Below, one piece after another: positions 21,253 to 29,395 of a stretch of DNA of 64,000 nucleotides. The DNA is from Ramlibacter sp. PS4R-6. GTDB taxonomy: Bacteria > Pseudomonadota > Gammaproteobacteria > Burkholderiales > Burkholderiaceae_C. The DNA is taken from positions 186,001 to 250,000 of the forward strand of contig NZ_JBBHKA010000001.1 in assembly GCF_037572775.1 (NCBI RefSeq), written 5' to 3'. The first letter of the stretch is position 1. The number at the start of each line of letters is the position of its first letter. The notes below the pieces were generated by a model. It was not told the DNA's origin, made no database searches, and saw only the letters and a list, made by a program, of their open reading frames with translations. The translations under genes were made by a program, and so were the position numbers.

Positions 21253-23213
21253 GGCGGCGTGCCTGCGGCGGATGGTGCCGCCAGGCGGTAGGTGACCTGG
21301 CGGCCCGCGCCGCCCCATTCGATCGCTTCGTAGTCGCCGTTGCGCAGCGCGACGATGCGGCCCGTGCGCAGCGCCTGCGCCTTGTCGGGCGCGACGATGC
21401 GCAGGCCCTGCGCGGACGATGCCGTGCGCACGATGAGGCCTTCGTTGGCGGCGCCTATGCCTGCGCGCTCGCGGCCGTCGCCCGAAAACGCAGGGAACGC
21501 GAGGCGCCAGCGGTCGGCCGTGCCGCCTTCGAGGCGCACGGTGACGGTCACGGCGTCGGGCGCGAGCGAATAGCTCTCGGTCACCGCCGCGATCGCGGCG
21601 CCCGTGAGCTCGTAGCGCACCGAGAACTCCACCTTCGCGGGCGTGGCGGTGGCCACGCTCATGGACGCCTTGACCTTGCCCTGCCCGAACTGCGCCAGCC
21701 ACTCCCAGCCCCCCTTGCCGTCGGGCCAGGCGATGCCGCCGGCCGCGAGCGGCAGCAGCTTCGCCGGTGCGCTGGCGTTGGGCCCGATCGCGTTGTCCAT
21801 GTCCGGGCGGTGCACGCGCATGAGGCCCGTGCTGTCGTAGTCGATGTCGGCGGCGGTGTCGATCTCCAGGTAGTGGCCGCCGGCGTTCGCGAACACCTTG
21901 TGCAGCGCCGGCAGCTCGATCGCGAAGCCCCCCGCGTCGGCGGGGCTGGGACCTTCGGGGATGGATTCGTCGGCCACGCTCGCGGCGATCGCGAGGTAAG
22001 CGGCGGCCAGCAGGTTGTACTGCGAGTGCGAGGAGTAGGGCTCGAAGCCGCGCCGCACCGCGGGGTCGAAGCGGTTCTTCACCACCCACAGCTCGCCCGA
22101 GGGCCGCACCCAGCGCGCGACGGCGCGCGCCGCCTGGCGGGCCGCGCGCTTGAAGGCCGACGCGGCGGCCATGTCGCCCCTGGCCTTGCTGCGGCGCGCC
22201 CACAGCTCGAACGTCGCGCAAGCGAGCGCGTCGTTCCACGCATGCTCGGCGCTGCGGCCGCCGGCGGGCGCGTCGCCGCGCGGCGACTGCATCAGCAGCG
22301 CCGCCCACGCGCCGCGCTCCAACAGCGTCTCGAGCGCCTGGCGCTGCGGGCCGTCGTATCCCGCTTCCAGCAGCATCGTGAGGTTGAAGCGCGCCTCCGC
22401 GTCGTAGGCCACCGGCGCACCGGGGTCACGGTAGGTGCCGGTGGGCGTGAAGCGCGGCAGCTGCGCGGCAAGGTAGCGCTCGGCGAAGGCCGCGTCGGTG
22501 AAGCCGCGCTTGTGGCGCATGAACTCGCCGGCGATCGCGCCGGTGTTCCAGTTGATGACGTCGGCCTGGCCCGGACCGATCAGGTCGGTGTAGGCCACCT
22601 TGGGGTCGATCATGCGCAGGTACTTCTCCCAGCGCGCGCGCGTGGCCGCATCGACGCGGCCCTGCAGGCGGTCGTACGCGAGCATCGTCGGCACGATGAA
22701 GAAGTCGCCGTGCCGGTCGGCGGGCGTCCCGGAGGCGAGCTGGAACAGGGAGCTGTCGAGAGCGCGCGCGGCGCTGTCGAGCAGGTCGTTCACACCCGCG
22801 CCTGTCGCCAGCGTGGCCGCCGCCAGCGCATACGTTGGCGTGCTGTACTGGAACTCGCGGCGCATGAACGGGTCGACGATGCGCCCGCCCGGCGCCTGGA
22901 AGTGGCGGAAGTACTGCACGATGCCGTTGGCGATCGCGGCGTAGTCGCGGCTCGTGACGCCGGTAGGCGAGCGCAGCGGCGACGCCGCGAGCGTGGTGCG
23001 CACCTGGCGCAACGTGGCATCCAGCGGGTTGGGTTGCTGCGCCGCCGTGGGCATGGGCGGCACCGCATGGTTCTGCCCCGCCATCATCGGGGGAGGCGCG
23101 CCGCGCGCCAGCAACTCAGCCGCGCGTTCCGGCGTTTCGGGTTGCGCCGCCGCGAGCCCGGAAGCCAGCAGCAGCAGCGGAAAGATGGCGCAAGGCGCCG
23201 GAGGCAAGCGCAT
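21249..23213 (-). CDS. Large exported protein, putative (alpha/alpha)6 polysaccharide-active enzyme
   Basis: A 654-residue exported protein with a signal peptide (RLPPAPCAIFPLLLLASGLAAAQ). The first 400 residues are helix-rich with aromatic/Asp/Asn-rich loops (GDFFIVPTMLAYDRLQG, DVINWNTGAIAGEFMRHKRG, FEPYSSHSQYNLLAAAYLA). The last 250 residues are beta-rich. This two-part plan recalls heparinase or alginate lyase (alpha/alpha)6 toroids with a beta-sandwich, but no catalytic signature is certain and the family was not recognised. It is first in the operon with the Gluconate_2-dh3-like and GMC genes, so it may release the sugar that they oxidise. That link is inference. Confidence 0.6.
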   Translation of the reverse strand: MRLPPAPCAIFPLLLLASGLAAAQPETPERAAELLARGAPPPMMAGQNHAVPPMPTAAQQPNPLDATLRQVRTTLAASPLRSPTGVTSRDYAAIANGIVQYFRHFQAPGGRIVDPFMRREFQYSTPTYALAAATLATGAGVNDLLDSAARALDSSLFQLASGTPADRHGDFFIVPTMLAYDRLQGRVDAATRARWEKYLRMIDPKVAYTDLIGPGQADVINWNTGAIAGEFMRHKRGFTDAAFAERYLAAQLPRFTPTGTYRDPGAPVAYDAEARFNLTMLLEAGYDGPQRQALETLLERGAWAALLMQSPRGDAPAGGRSAEHAWNDALACATFELWARRSKARGDMAAASAFKRAARQAARAVARWVRPSGELWVVKNRFDPAVRRGFEPYSSHSQYNLLAAAYLAIAASVADESIPEGPSPADAGGFAIELPALHKVFANAGGHYLEIDTAADIDYDSTGLMRVHRPDMDNAIGPNASAPAKLLPLAAGGIAWPDGKGGWEWLAQFGQGKVKASMSVATATPAKVEFSVRYELTGAAIAAVTESYSLAPDAVTVTVRLEGGTADRWRLAFPAFSGDGRERAGIGAANEGLIVRTASSAQGLRIVAPDKAQALRTGRIVALRNGDYEAIEWGGAGRQVTYRLAAPSAAGTPP

Positions 23214-23294
23214 GGATTCCCCGCAATCGTCGCTCCTGCGGCGAGTGTCGCACACCGCTTGCGCTATGCTTCCAGCGCCCAACCGGGCCCACGC

Positions 23295-24365
23295 ATGGCG
23301 CAGCAACTCATCCTCCACGTCGGCCTGCACAAGACGGCCTCCTCCTCGATCCAGGCCACTTGCGCGGCGAACCAGGTCGTTCTGCGGGCGCGCGGCTTCC
23401 AGTACCCCACGGTGCGCGCGCGCGGGCCCGAGGAAGCCAACCACACGTTCATCCTGCGCAACCTGTTCCGCCGCGACCCGGGACGCATGGGCCTGGAGGG
23501 GCAGTTCGAGGCGGGTTCCTTCACCTTGGCGGACCACGAGCGCGAGACGGTGAAGGCGCAGTTCGCCGATGCCTTGCGGTCCTACCGCGGCCCTTCGATC
23601 CTGTCGGCCGAAGGCCTTTCGACGTATGCACCGGACGAACTGGCCGCCTTGCGCGACTGGCTCACGTCCATCGGGTGCGAATTGCGCGTGGTCTGCCACG
23701 TACGGCACATCACCCCGTGGCTGGACTCGATGGTGGGGCAGCGGGTGCGCGGGCAGCTCGCGCTGACGCTGGGCGAGGCGGTGGACGAACTCGTGCGTTC
23801 GAAGGGCATCGTCCGGCCCCGCATGGAAATGGTCCGCTCGGTGTTCCCGCAGGTGGAATTCCACAGCCATGAAACGGCGGTCGCGCACCCGCACGGCCCG
23901 CCGGGCTACTTCCTCGAAACCATCGGCTTGCGCAACCTGGAGGGCCTCGAGTGGAAGCGGGTCAACGAAGGGTCCAGCGACTTGTCGGTGCGCGTCCTGT
24001 CGGTGCTGTTCCGGCGCTTCGGCCGTAGCCGGTGGCAAGGAACCAACCAGGAGCTCAAGCAGTTCCTGACCCAGCCCGGCTTGCAGGCGATCCGGCGGAT
24101 GAAGGGGCCGAAGTTCGGTTTGCTGGAGGCCGAGGCCCGGCCGCTCGCGGAGTTGATCGCCGCCGAAAACGCGTGGTTACGCGACGAGCTGGGACCGGCC
24201 TTCCACGACCCCGACCCGTCGTTCCCGGCGCGGCCGCAAAAGACCTCGCCGCAACAGGTGGCGGCGCTGCGCGCGGCCCTGCGCCTGTGCACGCCCGAAG
24301 TGCGCGACTACCTCAAGGCCGCCCTGGCGCCCCCGACAGGAATCGAACCTGTATCTAGCGCTTAG
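23295..24365 (+). CDS. Sulfotransferase-family protein whose 3' end runs into tRNA-Arg
   Basis: A 356-residue protein. The N-terminus LILHVGLHKTASSSIQ fits the 5'-phosphosulfate-binding loop of PAPS-dependent sulfotransferases, and VVCHVRHITPWLDSMVGQ near residue 135 fits the 3'-phosphate-binding Arg/Ser region. It would transfer sulfate to a carbohydrate or lipid; substrate unknown. The last 14 codons are read through the complement of a tRNA gene, giving the tell-tale PPTGIEPVSSA tail. The natural C-terminus was probably lost or altered. It is divergent from the (alpha/alpha)6 gene, with 81 bases between. Confidence 0.75.
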   Translation: MAQQLILHVGLHKTASSSIQATCAANQVVLRARGFQYPTVRARGPEEANHTFILRNLFRRDPGRMGLEGQFEAGSFTLADHERETVKAQFADALRSYRGPSILSAEGLSTYAPDELAALRDWLTSIGCELRVVCHVRHITPWLDSMVGQRVRGQLALTLGEAVDELVRSKGIVRPRMEMVRSVFPQVEFHSHETAVAHPHGPPGYFLETIGLRNLEGLEWKRVNEGSSDLSVRVLSVLFRRFGRSRWQGTNQELKQFLTQPGLQAIRRMKGPKFGLLEAEARPLAELIAAENAWLRDELGPAFHDPDPSFPARPQKTSPQQVAALRAALRLCTPEVRDYLKAALAPPTGIEPVSSA

Positions 24366-24399
24366 GAGGCGCTCGTTCTATCCATTGAACTACGGCGGC
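24325..24399 (-). tRNA. tRNA-Arg (anticodon CCU)
   Basis: Cloverleaf readable on the minus strand: acceptor GCCGCCG (5') with CGGGGGC (3'), D-arm TAGTTCAATGGATAGAAC, anticodon arm AGCGC-CTCCTAA-GCGCT giving CCU, and T-arm ACAGG-TTCGATT-CCTGT. The CCA end is encoded in the DNA. The acceptor stem has one G4-G69 mismatch. This isoacceptor decodes AGG, a rare codon in such GC-rich genomes. The 3' end is embedded in the sulfotransferase frame on the opposite strand. Confidence 0.93.
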
Positions 24400-24421
24400 G
24401 GTGACGCCGATTCTAGGTCTT

Positions 24422-25702
24422 ATGAAACACCCGTTCCTCGCCGCGCTGGCGGTCGCCCTCGCCGCGCTGTTGCTGCATGCCTGCGGTGGCGGCGGCGGTT
24501 CGTCGCCCCCGCCGTCGCCAGAGGCCACGCTCGCCGCGACCATTCGCAGCGACACGCGCCTCGCATCCGTGCGCGCCAAGGCCAGGCAGCTCGCCGCGGG
24601 TTCGCTCGCGGCGGGCAGCGGCTACCCGGCGGTGTTCATCCGCGACCTCAACACCTTCCTTGCGCTCGCGATCGAGGCCCAGGGGCCGCAGAAGGTGCGC
24701 GAGTACCTCGAACTCTTCCTGGCGCACCAGGGCGCGGACGGCAACATCGCCGACGGCATTGCCCTGTTGGACGGCGCGACGTTCAAGGGCACGGTCGAAT
24801 CGGACCAGGAAAGCTCGCTGGTGCAGGCGGTGGCGAAGTACGTCGCCGCCACCGGTGACACGGCGTTCCTGACGCAATCGGTGGCAGGCGTGCCCGTGAT
24901 CGTGCGGCTGGAGAACGCGCTGAACTTCCTGTACTCGCAGCGCTATGCGGCGGCGTACGGCCTGGTCTGGGGCGGAACGCGCGCCGACTGGGGCGACGTG
25001 CAGCCCGAGGACGTGCCCGGCGTGGACCTGAGCGATGCGAGCCACCCGGCCATCAGCATCTACGACAACGCGATGCTGTCGCTGGCGCTGGCGGACCTGC
25101 AGTCGCTGGAAGGGGCGATCGCGCGCGATGCCTCCGCGTGGGCAGCGAAGCGCACCGCGCTGCGCGCCGCCGTCCGCACGCACCTGTGGACCGGCACGCA
25201 GTTCATCCCGCACGTCTACCTGGAGAAAGGCTCGCCCTTCCCGGCGAGCTTCGACGAATCGCGCATCTACTTCCAGGGCGGCACTGCGGTCGCGATCCAG
25301 GCCGGCATGCTGGAAGAGGCGGAAGTGCTGCAGGCCTTCGCGCGCATGGTTCGAAACAAGGTGGATTCGGGTTCGGCCAGCGTCGGCGTGTCGCTTTACC
25401 CGGCCTACCCCGCCGGTTTCTTCGCCAACACCGAGTACATGGGCTCGGAATATTTCTACCAGAACGGGGGCGACTGGCCGTGGTTCGGCGCGCGCATCGT
25501 GCAGCAGATGGTGGCGCACGGCCAAGTCGCGCAGGCCTACCAGGAGATCGGGCCCATGCTCGATCGCGTGGTGCGCGACAACGGCTTCTACGAGTGGTAC
25601 ACGCGCGAAGGCGCGCCGCGCGGCTCCGCGGAATACCGCGGCACCGCCGGCGAGATCGCGAAGGCCATCGACCTGCTGCTGGCCTGGGCGGCGGCGCACT
25701 GA
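24422..25702 (+). CDS. Lipoprotein with six-hairpin glycosidase-like domain
   Basis: A 426-residue lipoprotein. The signal peptide ends in the lipobox LLLHAC (Cys at about 20), followed by a Gly/Ser/Pro linker. The mature part is helical with motifs seen in six-hairpin glycosidases: GYPAVFIRDLNTFLALAIEA, WGGTRADWGDVQP, SIYDNAMLSLALADL and GGDWPWFGARIVQQMV. Acidic residues in RADWGD and aromatic clusters are consistent with sugar binding. It would sit on the outer membrane facing periplasm or surface. Exact family and substrate are uncertain. It starts 23 bases after the tRNA region and converges on the DUF4214 gene. Confidence 0.68.
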   Translation: MKHPFLAALAVALAALLLHACGGGGGSSPPPSPEATLAATIRSDTRLASVRAKARQLAAGSLAAGSGYPAVFIRDLNTFLALAIEAQGPQKVREYLELFLAHQGADGNIADGIALLDGATFKGTVESDQESSLVQAVAKYVAATGDTAFLTQSVAGVPVIVRLENALNFLYSQRYAAAYGLVWGGTRADWGDVQPEDVPGVDLSDASHPAISIYDNAMLSLALADLQSLEGAIARDASAWAAKRTALRAAVRTHLWTGTQFIPHVYLEKGSPFPASFDESRIYFQGGTAVAIQAGMLEEAEVLQAFARMVRNKVDSGSASVGVSLYPAYPAGFFANTEYMGSEYFYQNGGDWPWFGARIVQQMVAHGQVAQAYQEIGPMLDRVVRDNGFYEWYTREGAPRGSAEYRGTAGEIAKAIDLLLAWAAAH

Positions 25703-25704
25703 GG

Positions 25705-25722
25705 GCGCCGGCCTCCCGGCGC
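25705..25722. terminator. Hairpin between convergent lipoprotein and DUF4214 genes
   Basis: Perfect 7-base-pair stem GCGCCGG with loop CCTC and CCGGCGC, filling most of the 22-base gap between the two converging genes. There is no U-rich tail, so it may only stabilise the 3' ends or mark a factor-dependent stop. Confidence 0.4.
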
Positions 25723-25724
25723 GA

Positions 25725-26939
25725 TCACAGCGTGTAGTAGATCCCGTCCTCGATCACGCCGATCACGTTCGCCTGGTTTTCGGCGGACTCCGAAAAACCG
25801 ATCAGCACCTCCGCGCGCGACGTGCCCTTGTTGAGCGAATCGACCCAGTACTGCAGGCCCCCCGCGTCCGGCGTGCGGTGCAGCACGTTGGTGTAGAGCT
25901 GCGCGGCGTAGTGCTGGTTGTCGAGCGGGCCGTACTTGGAGTTGAACTCGGGGCTGGTTGCGAAGTAGGCGGCGGCGTCGCGCACCGACTGGCCGCCGTC
26001 GATCGCATGGATCCAGTAGCTCAGCCCGCCGACGTCGGGCTTGCGGTCGAACGCGGCCTGGTACAGGCGGTAAGCCATGCCCGCATTGCCGTTGATGTCG
26101 AAGGCGAGGAAGCCGTTCGTGAACTGCACGCGCTCGACGTTCGTGATCCATTCGTCCACGCCATTGCCGTAGATCGACACGCCCGTTGCCGTGTGCGACA
26201 CGTAGTACTGGTCGGTGTGGCCGAACAGAACCAGCGTGTCCAACCCGCGGCCGCCGTCGATCACGCGCCCCGCGGCGTCGACCGTGGCATTGGCGCCCGA
26301 CCCGCTCGTGTCGTCGAACAGGATGTTCTCGATGCCGTGCAGCGTGTCCTTGAAGCCCGCGCGGTAGCTCTCCACGGTCATGGAGCCGTCGGCCTGGTAC
26401 TTGAAGTCGAAGAGGGGCAGCTCCTTGCCGGTGTAGCTCACCACGTCGAAGCCCGCGCCGCCCGTGATGTCGTTGTTCTCGGCCTTCGCCGAGGTCGCCA
26501 TCGCATTGCTGACCACCGAGCCGCTCCACGTGAGCGTGCCGTTGCGGTAGATCTCGTTCTGCCCGGGGATGGGCGACGCGCCGTCGATCGCGTAGGTGCC
26601 CTGGTTCAAGGGCAGGTTCACGCCATTGAGCGATGCGCTGCCGATGTACAGGTCGCGGTTCTCGGACCCGACGCTGCCGTCGTTGAAGTACTGCAGGCCC
26701 ACGCTCGTGATCGTGCCGGTCGGCAGCTGCACCGTCACCGTCTGCGTGTTGCCGTTGATGACATAGGCGTCGATCGTGGCCGTGGCGGTCCACTGGCCAT
26801 TGATCAGGACGCCGATCTTCGGCCACTCACCGCCGGCGGGGATGCCGCCGAGGACGAAGACCAGCTGGCCCTTCTGGTAGTCGATTGCGGGGTGGGCCAC
26901 GAACGCGTCGTTGCCCGAGGTGCCAGTCTGAATTGCCAT
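25725..26939 (-). CDS. Secreted CBM60-like plus DUF4214 protein
   Basis: A 404-residue protein of probable type I secretion. It has no signal peptide; the N-terminus IQTGTSGNDAFVAHP looks like an RTX-type start. Residues 20-125 (KIGVLINGQW, GLQYFNDGSVGSENRDLYIG) resemble a calcium-dependent xylan-binding module such as CBM60. A degenerate RTX-like stretch (ITGGAGFDVVSYTG, VIDGGRGLDTLVLFG) follows. The last 110 residues carry two DUF4214 repeats (AYRLYQAAFDRKPDVGGLSY and LYTNVLHRTPDAGGLQYW). DUF4214 is typical of large secreted or S-layer-like proteins. A role in binding extracellular polysaccharide is inferred. Confidence 0.75.
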   Translation of the reverse strand: MAIQTGTSGNDAFVAHPAIDYQKGQLVFVLGGIPAGGEWPKIGVLINGQWTATATIDAYVINGNTQTVTVQLPTGTITSVGLQYFNDGSVGSENRDLYIGSASLNGVNLPLNQGTYAIDGASPIPGQNEIYRNGTLTWSGSVVSNAMATSAKAENNDITGGAGFDVVSYTGKELPLFDFKYQADGSMTVESYRAGFKDTLHGIENILFDDTSGSGANATVDAAGRVIDGGRGLDTLVLFGHTDQYYVSHTATGVSIYGNGVDEWITNVERVQFTNGFLAFDINGNAGMAYRLYQAAFDRKPDVGGLSYWIHAIDGGQSVRDAAAYFATSPEFNSKYGPLDNQHYAAQLYTNVLHRTPDAGGLQYWVDSLNKGTSRAEVLIGFSESAENQANVIGVIEDGIYYTL

Positions 26940-27134
26940 TGCGAAAGCCTTCCTGAATTGATGGGACGACTTTAGGAATGCACTGCCGTGCCAGCAATGG
27001 CGCAGACGGGCTAGGACTGGAAAGGGGTAGCCATCGCGGTGTCCGACGCTGGTGTCGGCGCGCTCCTACAGACAGGGCTGCCACCGCGACGTCAAATGCC
27101 CTGCGTAGCATTGAAGACGCACCAGGGGAACACG

Positions 27135-27365
27135 ATGCCTTCCGAGGAATTCCGAGTCGAAAGCAGCTACCCGATCGCCGGCCGCTTCCTGCCCCAGCCC
27201 GGCGCGCAACAGTATTTCTTCAGCGATCGCGGCCTCGCGGTCGCCATGGCCGCGAAGAGCTTCACCCAGCCGTCGGGCGAAATCCGCGTGGTGCACGTGC
27301 CCACCGGCGAGGTCCTCTTCCGCAAGCAGCCCGCCGGCCGCGCCGAATTCAGCGACGAGCCCTGA
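27135..27365 (+). CDS. Small hypothetical protein
   Basis: A 76-residue soluble protein (MPSEEFRVESSYPIAGRFLP...), with no recognised domain. The ATG at 27135 is preceded by AGGGGAA at good spacing, and the frame shows typical codon use. A C-terminal strand-rich stretch, GEIRVVHVPTGEVLFRKQPA, suggests a small beta-structure. Its last 17 bases overlap the 3' end of the convergent plsC gene. The 195 bases upstream of it, to the DUF4214 gene, hold no other gene. Confidence 0.6.
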   Translation: MPSEEFRVESSYPIAGRFLPQPGAQQYFFSDRGLAVAMAAKSFTQPSGEIRVVHVPTGEVLFRKQPAGRAEFSDEP

Positions 27366-28089
27366 GCTCGCCCACCGCCTTGCGCAGGTCCGCGGCCCAG
27401 GCGCGCCGCTCGCGCGATTGCGGCGGCTGCGGCTCCCCGAATGCGACGATGGCCGCCAGCGGCGGCGCGGTGAGCGTGCGCCAGAGCGATCCCACGAGCG
27501 TCTCGTCGCCGATGTAACTGGCGGCGAAGCTCGTCTCGCCGCTGTGCGCATCGACGAAGCTCAACGCCACCGGCATCACGGGCGCGGGCGCCGAGAGGGC
27601 CGCCTGGATCAGGTTGGCGTGGAAGGGCAGCAGCTCGCGGCCGTCGGTCGTGGTGCCTTCCGGGAACACGGCCAGGATGTCGCCCGCGCGCAGCGCATCG
27701 GCCATGTGGTGCACGACGCGCATGGCGTCGCGGCGCGACTCGCGTTCGATGTAGAGCGTGCCCGCGCCGGTCGCGAGCGTGCCGATCAGGGGCCAGTGCT
27801 TGACATCCGCTTTCGACACGAAGCGGCAATGCCGCGCCGCATGTATCACCAGGATGTCCAGCCACGAGATGTGGTTGGCGACCAGCAGCAGGGGACCGTG
27901 CGCGGGGGCGGTGCCGAGCAGGCGCAGCTCGATGCCCAGCACCTGCAGCATGCGGCGCGCCCAGTCCTGCACGCGCTGCTCGCGCTCGTGCGGCGCCAGC
28001 CGCGGGAACTCGAAGGCGATGGTGCGCCAGCCGGCGAGGCCCACGCCGAGCGCGCGCAGGAGGCGCCACGCGGCGCGCAAGGCCCTCAT
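27349..28089 (-). CDS. plsC: 1-acyl-sn-glycerol-3-phosphate acyltransferase
   Basis: A 246-residue PlsC-type membrane acyltransferase, making phosphatidic acid from lysophosphatidic acid in the inner membrane. The catalytic NHISWLDILV (H-x4-D) is at about residue 72, with the substrate motif VFPEGTTTDGRELLPFH further on and an N-terminal amphipathic or membrane helix. It is the last gene of the algH-ruvX-pyrR-pyrB-pyrC' operon, starting 4 bases after pyrC'. OlsA-like acyltransferases look alike, so the exact lysolipid substrate is not certain. Confidence 0.87.
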   Translation of the reverse strand: MRALRAAWRLLRALGVGLAGWRTIAFEFPRLAPHEREQRVQDWARRMLQVLGIELRLLGTAPAHGPLLLVANHISWLDILVIHAARHCRFVSKADVKHWPLIGTLATGAGTLYIERESRRDAMRVVHHMADALRAGDILAVFPEGTTTDGRELLPFHANLIQAALSAPAPVMPVALSFVDAHSGETSFAASYIGDETLVGSLWRTLTAPPLAAIVAFGEPQPPQSRERRAWAADLRKAVGELRARR

Positions 28090-28093
28090 CGCG

Positions 28094-29395
28094 TCACGCG
28101 GCCGGGCGGTCCTCGTGCGCGAGCTGGCCCGCCGCGATCGTGCAGCGCACGCGGCCGCGCATGGGGTAGCCCGCGAACGGCGTGTGCTTGCCCTGGCTGC
28201 GCAGGCCTTCGGCGTCCACCGTCCATTCGGCTTTCGGGTCGAACACGCACACGTCGGCGACCGCGCCGTTGGCCAGCTGGCCGACGCTGGCCTGCAGCGT
28301 GCCCAGCGACGCGCCCAGCACCTTCGCCGGCGCGCTGGTGACCGCGGCCAGCGCGCGCACCAGGCCCGCACCACTCTCCTCGCCCCAGCGCAGCGCCAGC
28401 GGGAGCAGCAGCTCTAGCCCCGTCGCGCCGGGCTCGGCCTCGCCGAAGGGCAAGGTCTTGGCGTCCTCGTCCACCGGCGTGTGGTCGGACACCAGCGCAT
28501 CGACGGTCCCGTCCGCCAGCCCCGCGCGCAACGCGTCGCGGTCGCGTTGCTGGCGCAGCGGCGGGCTCAGTCGGGCACGCGCGTCGAAGAAGCCGATGTC
28601 GGCGTCGGTCAGGTGCAGCGAGTTGATGCTGACGTCGCAGGTGACGGGCAGCTTCTGCTCCTTGGCCTGGCGCACCAGGTCCACGCCGGCCGCGCTCGAC
28701 AGGCGGCACAGGTGCACGCGCGCGCCGGTGATCTTCACCAGCTCGAAGATGGTATGCAGGGCGATGGTCTCGGCGGCGACCGGCACGCCCGGCAGGCCGA
28801 GGCGCGTCGCCAGTGCACCGCTGGCCGCGACGCCGCGGCCCAAATACAGCTCCTGCGGCCGCAGCCACACCGTGTAGCCGAAGGTCGCCGCGTACTGGAA
28901 GGCGCGTTGCATCACCTGCGTGTTGGCCAGCGGCACGTCGGCTTGGCTGAAGCCGACGCAGCCGGCCTCGGTGAGCTCCACCATCTCGGTCAGAATTTCG
29001 CCTTCGAGCTTGCGCGTGAGCGCGCCCAGCGGGAACACGCGCGCCTGGTGCAGCTTCTCGGCGCGGAACTTGAGCATCTCGACCAGCCCCGGCTCGTCGA
29101 GGACCGGGTCGGTGTCGGGCGGGCACACCACGCTGGTGACGCCGCCGGCCACCGCCGCGGCCATCTCGCTTTCCAGCATGCCCTCGTGCTCGTAGCCGGG
29201 CTCGCGCAGGCGCGCCGCCAGGTCCACGAGGCCGGGCGCGACGATGCAGCCGGCGGCATCGATGGTCCGCGCGGCGCTGAAGCTGGCGGCCTCGCCGATC
29301 GAGACGATGCGCCCCGCCGCGATCGCGACGTCGCAGACCTTGTCGAGCTTGCTGGCCGGGTCGACGACGCGCCCGCCCCTGATCAGGATCTTCAT
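28094..29395 (-). CDS. Non-catalytic dihydroorotase-like subunit PyrC'
   Basis: A 433-residue dihydroorotase homologue. The zinc-binding H-x-H of active enzymes is replaced: [13 protein letters not shown] has Ala60 and Arg62 where two His are expected. The later His pair (normally in a T-P-H-H-L context) reads VSINSLHL, and DHAPH reads SDHTPVDED. The enzyme can hardly be active. In Pseudomonas the same kind of protein (PyrC', also PyrX) is an obligate structural partner of aspartate carbamoyltransferase, forming a dodecamer. The four-base overlap with pyrB fits that role. A functional dihydroorotase should exist elsewhere in the genome. Confidence 0.88.
   Translation of the reverse strand: MKILIRGGRVVDPASKLDKVCDVAIAAGRIVSIGEAASFSAARTIDAAGCIVAPGLVDLAARLREPGYEHEGMLESEMAAAVAGGVTSVVCPPDTDPVLDEPGLVEMLKFRAEKLHQARVFPLGALTRKLEGEILTEMVELTEAGCVGFSQADVPLANTQVMQRAFQYAATFGYTVWLRPQELYLGRGVAASGALATRLGLPGVPVAAETIALHTIFELVKITGARVHLCRLSSAAGVDLVRQAKEQKLPVTCDVSINSLHLTDADIGFFDARARLSPPLRQQRDRDALRAGLADGTVDALVSDHTPVDEDAKTLPFGEAEPGATGLELLLPLALRWGEESGAGLVRALAAVTSAPAKVLGASLGTLQASVGQLANGAVADVCVFDPKAEWTVDAEGLRSQGKHTPFAGYPMRGRVRCTIAAGQLAHEDRPAA

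Noticed and set aside
26979-26993. Sigma-54-like promoter TGGCACGGCAGTGCA upstream of the DUF4214 gene
   Set aside because: The GG and GC dinucleotides are 9 bases apart, not the 10 required for sigma-54, and the -12 element lacks the extra T. A chance match is more likely.
17509-27000. Genomic island inserted at tRNA-Arg
   Set aside because: No integrase, no visible direct repeat of the tRNA 3' end and no base-composition shift could be established by eye, so only a possible truncation of the sulfotransferase is claimed.
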